This document shows, piece after piece, positions 48,358-60,651 of a stretch of 64,000 nucleotides of DNA. A program made the position numbers and the translations under genes. The notes beneath the pieces were generated by a model. The model searched no databases and had not been told where the DNA came from. It saw only the letters and a list, made by a program, of their open reading frames with translations. The first letter of the stretch is position 1, and every line of letters starts with the position of its first letter. This DNA comes from Diplolepis rosae (taxonomy: Eukaryota; Arthropoda; Insecta; Hymenoptera; Diplolepididae): NCBI GenBank assembly GCA_030998225.1, contig JAPYXD010000753.1, positions 4,558,001 to 4,622,000 of the forward strand. The letters run 5' to 3'.

Positions 48358-49087
48358 TGGGATGTTGATGAAATGTTTTTAAGACACGAGACCTTTTTAA
48401 AACAGCAAAAATTCAAACATAGAAATCCGCGGGATGTCTTTAAGATCTCGCAAAAAGGTACCCTGTACCCTCTGAGTGATTAGTCTGTATTGTTTATTTA
48501 AATATTTAAATACTTCAAAAATTTTCTTTCTAATGAAAATACATTTCTGAACATAAACTCTGTTATTCAATTCAGTGCATTAAAAAATATATGTTAATTA
48601 AAAATTGAAATTAATCTAACGACCAGTTTCAATTTAATTCCACCTTCAACCTTTCATTCGAGTTTACAACTTAGTATTCAATCTCTAGACATATTGTTCC
48701 ACCAATGGGGTTACTAAATGAAGTTCCTGCCTGCACTGAGTAGTGCTTTTGATCATAATTTTACTAATGTGAAGCAACGTTATATTCGAAACATGTAGAA
48801 TTTACGTGAAATTAACAGTACCGAGATATTCGGGATTTCGAAACAATCGATTCGATTAGCAGAATGAGGTTAACTAATGTTGTGTTTACATTCATGTTGC
48901 TTTAGCAACTATAACTATCTATTATTTCAATTTTCAATTACAAGGGTTTATCGATTGCAGGCTTGTAACTTTTAACAGCCCGTCAATTACTTATGATGGT
49001 CAAGATTTCAAAAATTATCCTCAACTTCTTATTATTCATTATGAAATGCAGAAACGAGTTCATCAAGAAAAAGTGCTTTATTACATT

Positions 49088-50075
49088 AAGGTTCTCAAGA
49101 CGTCTAACGAACGTCTCAAGAATTTTTTTTGAACGAAAGCCATAGTTGTTTTTAGCTTGTTGAAATACGTCTCTAAAACGTCCATGTGTTAATAATTGAT
49201 GTTCCGTCGAGCTATGTAAAAAAAAACCAGATATTGGAGTTTTCAAGACGTCTTTAAGACGTCCTAAAGACATCTAACGTCCTTGTATTTGCTCAGTGAT
49301 TAACTTTTGGTTTTCTGTGTATTTTAACTGATTTTCGAGACATCAGACGTCTTCGGGGCGTCTCAAAGTCGGTCCGCGGATTTCTATATCAGGTTCTTTG
49401 GTATCTTGAAGACGTCTTATGTCTTAAAGACATTTTCCAGACGAAAGGCGTCTAGAAAACAATAAAAAGACAAACAATAAGGTTCTCAAGACGTCTATCG
49501 AACGTCTCAAGAATTTTTTTGAACGAAAGCCATAGTTGTTTTTAGCTTGTTCAAATACGTCTCTAAAACGTCCATGTCTAAATAATTGATGTTCCGTCGA
49601 GCTATGTAAAAAAAAAACCAGACATTGGAGTTTTCAAGACGTCATTAAGACGTCCTAAAGACATCTAACGTCCTTGTACTTGCTCAGTGATTAACTTTTG
49701 GTTTTCTGTGTATTTTAACTGATTTTCGAGACATCAGACGTCTTCGGGGCGTCTCAAAGTCGTTCCGCGGAATTCTATATCAGGTTATTTGCTATCTTGA
49801 AGACGTTTTATGTCTTAAAGACATTTTCAAGACGAAAGGCGTCTAGAAAATAATAAAAAGACAAACAATAAGGTTCTCAAGACGTTTTCAAGACGTCTTA
49901 CGAACGTCTCAAGAATCTTTTTTGAACGAAAGCCATAGTTGTTTTTAGCTTGTTCAAATACGTCTCTAAGACGCCCATGCCTGAATAAATCATGTTTCCT
50001 CGAGGTATGGAAAACAACAAAATTCCAGACATTGAAGTCCTCGAGACCTCGTAAAGACGTCAAATGTTCTCTTGC
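49088..50075. repeat. 391-bp tandem array, 2.5 units
   Basis: AAGGTTCTCAAGACG starts at 49088, 49479 and 49870, exactly 391 apart. Each unit has AACGAAAGCCATAGTTG, GTTCCGTCGAGCTATG and TCTTCGGGGCGTCTC. The third unit is truncated and ends in an A-type terminus. Confidence 0.9.
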
Positions 50076-50551
50076 TCATTGGAGTCTCAGAAAAATTCCA
50101 AACCGTAGATAATTTTTCCTATTTATATTTAGATCGATTCTTTCTAATTGGAAACAATCCCCTGAGTATCAAAGTTAAAGATTCCAATAATCCACTGGCA
50201 CAATTCATTTTCGTTTCACAGAACGAATTAAGTAAGAAATAAGATGGCGTGCAAAAGTCATTTATATGCAACTCACTAAATGGGGTTCTATAGATTTATT
50301 ACATCATCTCCAGCGTAATAAACAGATATTTTGTACCTTCAGAAGCAAACTGGTCGAATATTTCATTTTCAACAACGAAAGCTCAGGGACTTTAGAGCGT
50401 TGGTACGCACTTTTTCGGAAAATGTCAAGCACTTAAACCTTGATATAAGTTCCTTGGCCCAAAGGAGGCTTTGCGGTTTTTAAGGCACATCGTTGTGAGA
50501 CTCTTTTGCAAGGTTTTAATAGGCAGGTACTTAGAGCAGGTGGGAGGAGGA

Positions 50552-50585
50552 TATAAGCCCATCGCCTGGGGATGATGCTATCAGT
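50552..50585 (+). promoter_or_regulatory. Core promoter of the cuticle protein gene (TATA + initiator)
   Basis: TATAAG at 50552 and TCAGT at 50581-50585, 29 bases apart, which is the standard arthropod TATA-initiator spacing. Predicted start is the A at 50583, giving a 56-base 5' UTR to the ATG at 50639. Upstream 50076-50551 is free of recognised repeats. Confidence 0.7.
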
Positions 50586-50638
50586 GTCTTCGCGCTTTCT
50601 CGTGGTAACATAGCATAGCACATTTTCGCGGAAACAAC

Positions 50639-53600
50639 ATGATAAAGGTACTTACCAAGTTACGTGAAAATTTCATGTGATAAAGTGCGTGTTTTTTTTA
50701 CTAGTCGAGTATTTACATTGGGGGTTGAAAAGTTAGGAGTGAATAATTTGTTGATAGAATTAAAATCCTTTGTGATACTAATTTGGATGGTGGATTTACA
50801 CTTTATGCATTTTACCAAGTGAAATCAGGGATATTAGACGTCTTTGAAACGTCTCACAGACGTCCTAGGGACTTTAATGTCTGCTTATTAGTAACCTAAG
50901 GACGTTCTATGGCTTGAAGACGTCTCCGAGATATGAGGTAGAGAAGTTAATTAAAATCTTGAGAATAAAGTTCTGGGACGTCTTAAGGACGTCTTCAAAA
51001 CGTCTAATATCACTGTTCCTATGGGGTGGTTTAATTATACGTAAAATTTCAAACGTCTTTGAGATGTCTTAGGGACTTTAATGTTAGGATTTTGTTTTAT
51101 TTTAGGACGTCTTTAATACGTCTCAGAGATGTCTAATATCTTTCTGCTCTGTGAGAGTTAGTTCTCATAAAAATTTGTTTGGTTGCTAATTAGTGTGTTT
51201 GAGTATGACATTAAACATGGTTCTAAATATGTCAAGAAATAATTTTGTATAGACCTTTAATTAATCGTAATTAATAAGTATTAAGATCAATATCAACTAG
51301 AGGAATAATCATCTGAGAAAGCGGAACGCGAGACAAAAGTCCGGTAGTTTTGAAATGTTTGCATACTACACTTTCCCATCTGAGACAAAATACTTTCCAC
51401 TTCTCTTGCATGTGTGTCTTCCGGAATAATTTTTTCTTAGATTTCACGTCTTAATTAGAGAAACAAGAGATTATTTTTAGTGACAATTGAACTTATCGAA
51501 AATGATTTATAAAAGCAGTATAGTATGGAAACATTAAACGTCTTAGAGACGTTTTGAGGACGTCTCTTAAATTTAAGTATCAGTTTTTTATTGTCTTCTG
51601 GGCACCTTATATCTGAAAGACATCTTTCAGATGTGAGACGTTCTCATAATAGGAAAAAAATAGCATTGAAGTTGGTAAGACGTCCCATAGATATCCAATA
51701 TTTCCAGGCCAATTGAGTAACTTAAGACGAAAATATTCCAGAGGGCACAAAACCTTGGACATTCAAGAAAGGTCTTTGAAACGTTACTAAAACGTCCAAT
51801 GTCAGTCTAATTGACGTACCCAAGATGTCTAATGTCCTAAAGATGACCTAAAAACGTCCTTAAAATACAAGATATCCTTGGGACATCATTTTCACTGACA
51901 ATGAACGTCTCTAGTACGTTCAAAAGACATCCTATAGACATCCTTAGGACGGCTTTAGATTTTTTTCCCACTTGTTATTTTAATTGGGATTTAGTAGACG
52001 CAATAATATTGGACGTCTTAAGGACGTCTCAGCAACTACAATGCCAGGTTCTTTCTTGTCCTTCAGCTAACTCCATCCGTAGGACGTCTTTAAAACATAA
52101 GACGTTCTCAGGATATGAAAATAGTTGTCATTGAGACGTTCAATAGACGTCGTTAGTGTGTTCATGCATGTTCACAAGACGTTGTTTGGAATGACAGGGA
52201 CGCTCCAAAGAAGACTATGTTCTCGTACTCTTAAGAATTTTTTGTTAATAAAATCTGAGCGAATACATTTTTAATAGAAATAATTAGGAATAAATGGACA
52301 TCTGTTGCAGATTTTAAGCTTGCTCAGCGCCATAGTCGCGTGGAGCAATGGACTCGTTATCAGCGGTTACGACGGAGGTCACGCCAATGTTTACGATTAC
52401 GCGGGTCTAGAAGATTACGGAGGACATGCAGTTCTTCCAACAGTAGGAGTGCCAGTACATTCAGTTTCTGCCTCTCCTTTACACCTTTCTGCAAAAGACT
52501 TGCACGCCTTCAATCACTACCCCGAGCATCATGAACATCACGAGCCTGACCATGATTACTATGTAAGTAAATTGATTATATCCAGAAATTGAATACACTG
52601 GACGTCTTAAGGACTTTAATGTTAGGCATTTAGTTGCCTTCTGGACGTCTAATGTATCTAAGACACACTTAGACATAAGACGTCTTTAAGATATGTCAAG
52701 ATATTTGTTGCCTTGACGACGTCTCATGTCCTAAAAACGTCCTCAAAGCATGAGACGTATTCAAGACTTAAGACGTCTTTAGGATATCCTGTGACAGAAG
52801 GGCATATTCGGCTTTAGGACATCACAAAAACATATTTAGAACATTCATATTTGTCCAACTAGTGTATTCGAAAATTTTCAATTCTTCAAGACGTCTTTTA
52901 GCGATATGACGTCTACGAGACATCAGTTTTATAGATAGAGACGTTTTAAAGATGTCTTGACGTTCCGAAGATGACTATATCACCATGCGCACTGGTAACG
53001 AAATACCGTCTTCGGGTCGTTCAGAAGACGTCTTATAGATGTCGAAAATCTTTATCCTCACTTATTTTGATTCTTCTAATTTATATACATGAATCAATAA
53101 TTTTTTCCGGATTCAATCAATGAAAAAAAATGATATCAATTCATGAGCTCTTTCATAAATTCTGTATTTACATAGTGATCATAGCGACATTGTACGTCTT
53201 TGAGACGTCTTGAAGACGTCTTGTGAACTTCCTTATGTCAAGATATTCGTTTTCTCGAAGTCGTCGCACGTCCTAAAGACATCTTTTCGAAAAAATACGT
53301 GAGGGAGACAACAATAATTCCGACATTGGAGACCACGAGACGTTCCTAAGGCGTCTATTCTCGTATCAAAAATTTCTCGTTGCTCTTTAGATAATGATCT
53401 AGAATGCATAGAGGGTCCATTGTACAAAAAATCTAAAGACTACCTAAGGATGTTTATAGAACGTCTCTATGACGTCTCTTGGACGATCTCAGGACGTTAA
53501 AGGTAATTTCAAATGACATATCAGGGATATCTTGTCTTTTAAGGACGTTTTTAGGACGTCTTTAGAAAATGAGACGTCTTTAGTACGTTGCCTGCACTGA

Positions 53601-56600
53601 CACTGGACGTCCTAGTAACGCCTCAAGGACTTATCTTTTATGTCCAGGGTTTTGTATCCACTGGGAACATAGTTGTACCCGCAAATCCAACTAACGTCTT
53701 GAATACAACATATTAATTGAATGCCTGTCCAACTAATATCTCTTGTTCTATAGACGTCTTCAAGATATAAGACGTCTTTGAAATATTCAGTGGCAGAGGG
53801 ACATATTCGTCCTTAGGACGTCAAGAAAACATGTTTAGGACATTCACATCAGTCCATTCACAAAGACGTCTTTTGGAGATATAAAATCACAAGTCATCAA
53901 TTGGATAGATACAGACGTTTTAAGGATGTCTTTAACGTCCCAAAAACGTCTATCCTCGTATCAAAAATTTCCTGTTGCTCTCTCGATAATTATCTAGAAT
54001 GCACAGAGGATCCATTGCGCAAAAATCTAAAAACAAATTTTAAGACGTCTCCATGACGTCTCTTGGACGTCCTAGGGATGTTATCAAGACGTTAAAAGGT
54101 CACTTCAAGTTACATCCCAGAAATATCTTGTGTTTTGAGGACGTTTCTAGGATGTCTTTAGGACATCTTTAGGACATTAGACATCGTTGGTACGTCGATT
54201 GCATTGGCACTGGACGTCATAATAACGTCTCAAGTACTTTTCTTAGATGTCCGCGATTTTATCTACTAGGGAGATAGTTGTATCCAGAAAGTCCAAAATA
54301 CGTCTTCAAAACGTCTATGCATGTCCAATTAACTTCTTGTAGACGTCTTGTGACCTAAAGACGTCCTCAAGGCATGATAAGTATAAAAGACATCAATCAA
54401 AATAGACGTCTTAAAGACCCCTCTCTAATTTCATTCAGAAGTACTTTTCACACTCAAAGTTACTTTCACGGTGTAGGGAAACCTTAATATCCATATCTCA
54501 TACATGTACAATTTAAAAGCCCATTTCAATTTTGTCTGAGATTAAGGCGATAAGTTCTTCCTAACGTTAGTCTTACACAAAGATCTACCACAGATAGGAA
54601 CATAATGTAGCTACTTAGGTGCAGCATAATGTAGGGTCTAATGTAAATGTGTAAGTAATTTTACGATAATAGAGTGTAGACTTACTGACTGACTGGCATG
54701 ACCCATAACATCCCGCGGCTTTGCCTTTATATACGAAGATCCTTTCAAACAGAAGCTATTATGAAAGTATCCGTAGTAACGAACGTGTAACAGGTTAACT
54801 GACATAATAAATATACTCGTTTTACCTAATTGTCACACTGGGTGTGAGGGGCCAAAGAAGAAATGTTCTGTCACAACGACTAAATAATTACAGTAGCCTG
54901 CTTCACATGACCCCATGTCATTTCAAATAAGATCCAAATCCACTGAATCTTTATCACCAGTAACGTGGCAAAGATTGGCAAAGGTCGCGTGAAAGATTAT
55001 AAAATGATCTTTACTCCTGTGACATTCTCACATACGCTTTCACAACTTTAATGCCTTTCACATATTACTCGAGCCCTAATGGGAATCAGAATCATCCAAA
55101 ATTTTAATTCCAGAAGAAATGGAGGGTAATAAAAAATATCAGGTCGAGTTTAGGTTCTGGATAGTTCTTCAAGTTGGGTAACTGGTTTGAAGTCTTTCTA
55201 GGTGGACTTTTCAGGCCCTGTATAGATGCTAGATAGTATTAAATGACAGAAAAATGTAAACTGTTCAAAGGGTTGAAAATTTTTTACGATATAAGTTCAT
55301 TATGGACTCGATCAGAAGTTCTGGTCGGGTCCTTTTCAGGAGCTGGATAGTCTTCCGCGACAGAATTTTTATGTACTGTCCAAACTTTCTGTTCAAGTCT
55401 ATTTAAGTTACAATTGGATAATTTCTGTAGGTGAATGATTTTAAAAGTCTGTCTAAGTCTTCTGTTCAGGTTAAGTCCTGGTGCTAGCTAGCTTTCCAAT
55501 ACTAATTTATTATTTGAATTTGCAACATCTCATGATAGTGTGAATCCTTTAGGTTATACAAATTTGATAAATGCCCAGACAGTTTGGTCAGGCCCACTTT
55601 TAAGTACTGTTCAGTACAGCCAGTACTGTTTAGCCGCAACTGAACTTCTATAACTGGCACAGTAATGGCTATCATGAATATTTAGTACTGCGCCAGTACT
55701 GGGAAGACTGTACTGCGCGACAGTACTACACTAGTACTGGTTAACCACTACTGACTTGCCATTACTGGCGCCCTACTGGCGCAGTACTAAAGTTTTATTT
55801 TACACTGAAAATAGAATTTCAATTATAATTTTATTAAAAAAGCACAGTTATTCAAACATTAATTATTACATTTAATTCGAAAAAATAATTATTTATTTCC
55901 ACGATTTATTAATAAAATAGTATTTATTTTTTTTATATTATATAATGTACCAATTAGCCAGTAATGGAATGCCCGTAAAAGAACAGTACTGACTGGTACT
56001 GGCAGACAGTACTTACACTGTACTGACAAGCCAGCACTGGCGAAGCATTATTATCCCCGTATTCTGCCAATCCGTGCGCAGTACTAATTACCAGTATCGA
56101 TCCAGTATCCTACAGTATGGGTGTAGTACTGCGTCCGTTATGGAAGTGGGACCGATCCCAGAACTGGCTTGCCAGTACGGTTCAAGTAAGCGTGAGCCAG
56201 TAATGGCATGTCCGTATAAGCCCAGTGATGACTGCTATTGACAGGCTGTACTAGCCAGTACTGGTAATGCGTTATCATCCCCGTATTATTCCAGTACAGG
56301 AACCTGTATTGATTGCCAGTACCATGCTCATATCCGCCAGTAAGGGGGTAGTACTGCGCCCGTTGGGAAAGTCCGATCGAGCCCAGTATTGGCTTGCCAG
56401 TACGGTTTTAGTACTGGCTATCCAGAATTTCCATGTCCGTGTGAGCCCAGTACTGGCTCGTACTGACAGGCAGTACCCAGACAGTACTGGTAATGTGTTA
56501 TCATCCCCGTATTATGCCAGTACAGGAACCAATATTGATTGCCAGTACCGCGCTCATATCCGACAGTAAGGGGGTAGTACTGCGCCCGTTGTGATAGTCC

Positions 56601-57146
56601 GGCCGAGCCCAGTATTGGCTTGCCAGTACGGTCCTAGTACTGGCTAGCCAGAATTTGCATAACAGTGTAAGCCTAGTACTGGCTCGTACTGGCAGGCAGT
56701 ACCCAGGCAGTACTGGTAATGCGTTATCATCGCCGTATTATGCCGGCACAGGTCCCAGTACTGACTGTCAGTACCGCGCCCGTTGTTAAAATCTGATTAA
56801 GTTGATTAAATTTACATACCTATAAATTTTGAATTAATGTACCATTTTTTTGTTTTAGTCACATCCAAAGTATACATTCAATTATGGAGTGCACGATCCA
56901 CATACTGGAGACGTGAAGACGCAACACGAGATTCGTGATGGAGATGTTGTCCATGGATCGTATAGTGTGAACGAACCTGATGGCAGTGTGAGAATTGTTG
57001 AATATACCGCAGACGATCACAATGGATTCAATGCAGTAGTAAAAAAAGTAGGACCTGCCGTACATCCGGTGCCAGTTCCGGTCCATAAATATGTTCATGC
57101 GGCGCCTGAATATTATGGCTACGAATTTGATAAACATCATTACTAA
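50639..57146 (+). CDS. RR-2 cuticle protein, 3 exons
   Basis: Exons 50639-50647, 52311-52562 and 56859-57146; GT-AG introns, both phase 0; 182 residues. The first exon encodes only M-I-K before GTACTT, the usual tiny first exon of insect cuticle genes. Joined to [14 protein letters not shown] it gives a signal peptide. Residues 24-87 are Gly/Tyr then His-rich ([13 protein letters not shown]). Residues 88-153 form a Rebers-Riddiford RR-2 chitin-binding domain, with the landmarks [36 protein letters not shown] and HNGFNAVV. The tail is Val/Pro/His-rich and ends in Tyr. The product should be secreted by epidermis and bind chitin in sclerotising cuticle. The first exon rests on its match to promoter, spacing, donor and frame; exons 2 and 3 are certain. 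Intron 1 is 1.7 kb and intron 2 is 4.3 kb. Confidence 0.9.
50830..51150. repeat. GACGTC-elements in cuticle intron 1
   Basis: An A-type copy at 50830-51025, then a shorter A fragment to 51150. 51151-51530 is unique AT-rich intron. Confidence 0.65.
51530..52200. repeat. GACGTC-elements in cuticle intron 1, near exon 2
   Basis: An A-type copy at 51530-51715; a reversed C-type copy at about 51745-51972 (CACAAAACCTTGGACATTCA to TTAGATTTTTTTCCCACTTG); then an A/B composite to 52200, ending about 110 bases before the exon 2 acceptor. Confidence 0.65.
52595..53060. repeat. GACGTC-elements at the start of cuticle intron 2
   Basis: Begins 33 bases after the exon 2 donor. A-type pieces, then a B-type end GATGACTATATCACCATGCG near 52990. 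Confidence 0.6.
53180..54415. repeat. GACGTC-element cluster with two subfamily C copies
   Basis: C-type copies at 53417-53665 and about 54008-54271 align along their length. Each is preceded by the same TCTCGTATCAAAAATTTC word (53353, 53953), so a segment of about 600 bases has duplicated. B-type pieces lie between and after. Confidence 0.7.
54420..55140. other. Only unique stretch of cuticle intron 2
   Basis: About 720 bases with no repeat family recognised. By position it is where an intronic control region would be, but no specific binding site can be supported. Confidence 0.3.
55140..55575. repeat. TTCAGG/GGATAG word block
   Basis: Degenerate recurrence of TTCAGG, CTGGATAGT, GGTCGGGTCC and AAGTCT words. 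Weak, with no fixed unit. Confidence 0.35.
55590..56790. repeat. CAGTACTG word array with a 226-bp tandem unit
   Basis: GTTATCATCC occurs at 56271, 56497 and (as GTTATCATCG) 56723, steps of 226, with a diverged relative near 56047. The whole block is saturated with CCAGTACTGG, AGTACTG and TGCCAGTAC words. It ends about 70 bases before the RR-2 exon. The 100-codon frame at 56267-56569 is a by-product. Confidence 0.85.
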
Positions 57147-57164
57147 CATATCCTGATTGCGCTC

Positions 57165-57170
57165 ATTAAA
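57165..57170 (+). terminator. Candidate polyadenylation signal, cuticle gene
   Basis: ATTAAA 19 bases after the stop codon. It is the common variant hexamer and the only good candidate close by. Confidence 0.45.
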
Positions 57171-57674
57171 CCTATTGTTCATGTATTCAATTTCCCGAAG
57201 TAAATCAACCAGAAAAATATATTCTTGCGGTAATAAGATCCCTTTTGCCTTGAAAGGATTATAGTATTTTTACTGAGTGATGAAAACAAATCTAGATTAA
57301 ATTTAAAGAATTTTTGTTAATTTCTCATTTTTTTGGCATTGGGTCAGACTCTTTTTATTTTCTTCTATTAAAATTTGAATTTTGGGTCAATATAATAGCA
57401 GACATGTCATCAAACATGTCACTTTACAATTAAATTTAAACTTCTCCATTCCTAATCCAGAAGCATTTCTCCTACTTGTGAAACTTCGGGGTTTTTAGAG
57501 AACTTAGTTTTTCTTTATTTATGTTTTATTTTTGTAAGCAGCACTCGAAAAAGCGTCGAAATAGTGGTTTTGAAGGCGTTTCGGAGATTAATTCACAAGT
57601 TTTAAATATAAATATAATAATTTAGAAGCATTTATATTTTATGTAAGTTATTCGCATGTTTGTAAAAAACTCAA

Positions 57675-58510
57675 AGATTAGACGTTTTAAAGACGTCCAG
57701 AAGACTTGTAATTTGCGAGTCTCGCGTTTCAAAAACGTCTTTTAAGATATAAGATGATGAGGGTAGCAAAATCTTGATATCCTTAAGACTTCCCGACGTG
57801 AGACGTCTTTGGAAGTATTAAAGGCGTCTTGAAAATGTCAGTGTCAAGCTTTTTGTTTCCTTCTGGAGGCACCATGTCTAAAAGACGTCTTCAAGTCATG
57901 AAGCATCCTCAGGACAGTAAAAGACCGACATTCAAGTCCATCAGACGTTTTGAAAACGTTTAACGTTTTCATGTCCACTGTGAAGTAATTCAAATTTACG
58001 GTTATTTGATATGATATCAATTTGATTTATAGTGTGCACGGGGATGTTAGACGTCTTTGGGACCTGTTAAGGACGTCCCAAGAAATTTATTGTCAAGCCT
58101 ATTGCTCTCATGATATCGCCTTGTGTCCTAAAGATGATGCTCAAACTTCTTGACGTCTGCAGGAAAGAAAAAAACTCAACGTCGCAATTCTTGGGACGTA
58201 CTTTAGATGTTCCTAAGACGTCTAATGCTTTTGTGTCCACAGAGTTGTTGCTTTCAGTTTATAAAATTTTTGGAAGATGTTAGAGTGACTTCTCATTGTA
58301 TAATTCGTCTTTGAGACATCCAAAAGACGTCTCCAGGATGTCCAAAATACGTCTCTTGTACGTCCAAAAAACGTCTTCAGCACCTCCATGTCTGTCTCAT
58401 TCATGTCTCGTAGACATCTTATGTCCGAAAGACGTCCATAAGACGTCTAGAAAATAACAATTTGACTCAAATGGACGTCTTAAAGACGTCTTTTAGACGT
58501 ATTAAATACT
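57675..58510. repeat. GACGTC-elements downstream of the cuticle gene
   Basis: A-type copies at 57675-57980 and 58030-58245, then a B-type copy at 58305-58505 with strong 11-bp word spacing. 57171-57674 before it has no recognised content. Confidence 0.65.
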
Positions 58511-59490
58511 TTGTAGTCTCTTTTTATCACCTCACAATCATCTTCAATTTAAAGTCTGATTGTAATTCCATGACAAATGATAGACTTTTTTACCGACTGT
58601 ATCTGTATTTTCAAATAAATTGTATAGAATTGAAAAACAATAGAAATGCATTTTTATTTTCTCTCCAATATATTTTAAGTAAACCATCCCTGAGAAATTT
58701 GTTGGATTTTCTTTTAGGAGGACAGAATTTAAATGCGGACATAAAAAAAACGTCAATGGACTCAAAACGTCACATAATGCGTATGCGACGCTTTCGCAGC
58801 AGGAAGGTCGTTTTTATCTACTACGGATATTTTGCATAAGAATGAAACTCAATGATATATTCAGAGGACCTCGAAGACTTTCGCTATTTTCTGCCAGTCA
58901 CGTTTAGGATCCAAGAGTCTCTCTAAACGGAATGAATATATAGAAAAAGTAAACACACAAAGTTGGGAAATGAAATATGTATAAACGAAAAGTATTTACA
59001 ATGATATTAATTGATTTATTACAATTATTTTTAAAATGCATATTTTTTTTATTTTTATGAATATATAAGCATCACGTAATTGCTCGACATGTATACAGAA
59101 ATACCTTGAAAGGCGTGAGTTTGAAACAAATTTAATTAGCATTCGTCTTCCATCAATTTACCTCCTTTCTCATAATTTTTTACTAAACTCTCTTCAGCTC
59201 GTGTTTCTTTTCACTCGGGGAAAGGTTTCAAAAGTTGGAAAACAATAATCCAGAACATTTTAAGTTTAATAGAATCACAACCAGAGCTTTACTTCCCTTT
59301 GTTTTGTTATTATATTCAAATCGATCCTTCTGTAAGGTGAGATTGAAATCCAACAAATATATTCAGAAAAAATGTTTCTTACGTTTATGTAGAAATATAA
59401 AAAAATGTTGTTTGGAATAAAAACTTATAAACTTCAATACCAATGTAATTTTATTTTTAAAATATCTTAATACTGTTTCTAATATGTTCT
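58511..59490. other. AT-rich stretch, nothing recognised
   Basis: The frames present (58462-58839 plus, 59235-59420 plus) are lysine/asparagine-rich and lack support. Confidence 0.4.
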
Positions 59491-59491
59491 A

Positions 59492-60400
59492 ACCCAGTGG
59501 GCACGAAAACATTTGACGTCATTAGGACGTCTTTTGAACGTCTTGAAGACGTCTTATGTTAGAGAGACGTCTTTTGGATAAAAAATGTCTCCAAAGATTA
59601 AAACGTCTAAAAAAACCACAGGACGTTTTTAAAACGGCTGTAAGACGTTAAATGCCTCAGTGCCTAATTGGTACCTATTAGGCACGGTTTAAAAGGTGTC
59701 TTTTAAACGTCCCAAAGACGATTATGTCCCCGTGCCCAGTAGGTTGTGAGTTATATAATTAAATTTTTAAAATTGAAATGACTAAATATGCAAATCATCC
59801 AATGGGAACAGGGACATTGGACGTCTTTATGACGTCTTGGAACAAGAAACACAACGAGAAAGTCTGTGAGACGTCCTTAAGACTTGCAATGTCCCCGTGC
59901 CAAATGGCAAATCATTATTTTTATTCAGCACTCAAAGAAATAGTAACGTTTTTAAAGCGTCTTGAAGACGTTTTATGTTTGAGAGAGGTCTTTTAGATAT
60001 GAAACGTCTTCAAACAACAAAAGGCCTATAAATTTCACAGGACGTTTTTAAAACGGCTGTAAGACTTTCAATGCCTCAGTGCCTAATTGGTACCTATTAG
60101 GCACAGTATAAGAGACGTCTTTCAAATGTCCCAAAGACGACTTTGTCCATGTGCAAATCACTCAGTGGGCATAGGGACATTAGACGTCTTTAGGATCTTT
60201 TAAAGACGTTCTGCTGATTTCTATATGAAGTTTTCCAGTATCATGAGGGAGTTTTATTCGAGTGGGCGTGGAAACATTGTGATCTCTGGGACGTCTATAA
60301 GACGTCTTTAGGAGGTCCATATTTGTCAAATTAATGTTTTGTGGACGTCTCGTGTGTCGAAACCATCTTTAAGATATTAGACGTCCTAAAGGCGTGATAA
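59492..60400. repeat. GACGTC-elements, duplicated segment
   Basis: Starts CCCAGTGGGCACGAAAACAT. The block CCTCAGTGCCTAATTGGTAC then CTATTAGGCAC occurs at about 59653 and 60072, about 420 bases apart, together with TTTTTAAAACGGCTGTAAGA on its left, so about 400 bases are tandemly duplicated. Confidence 0.75.
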
Positions 60401-60651
60401 AAAGATATTTAATGTAATTGTCACAGAATCGATGCAGCGTAAACCCTATAACATAAATAGAAATTTGATTGACTGGGACGTTAAATGATAATTGACTGAG
60501 CGTTAACATTTAATGGCACATTCAAGGTACAGTACTGCAAAAGAATTTCATATCGATGTTACATTCCATCTCGTCATTGTTTATCCTTAATACAAATTAC
60601 GTCATTTTGCCATTATGAGTTGAACTTAAGGACGCAAATGATTAGTCTTAC

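Noticed and set aside
52340..52534. Arginine-rich frame overlapping cuticle exon 2
   Set aside because: Alternate frame of a firmly supported exon.
56267..56569. 100-codon plus frame upstream of the RR-2 exon
   Set aside because: Spans more than one 226-bp repeat unit and ends abruptly; exon 3 clearly starts at 56859 after a good acceptor.
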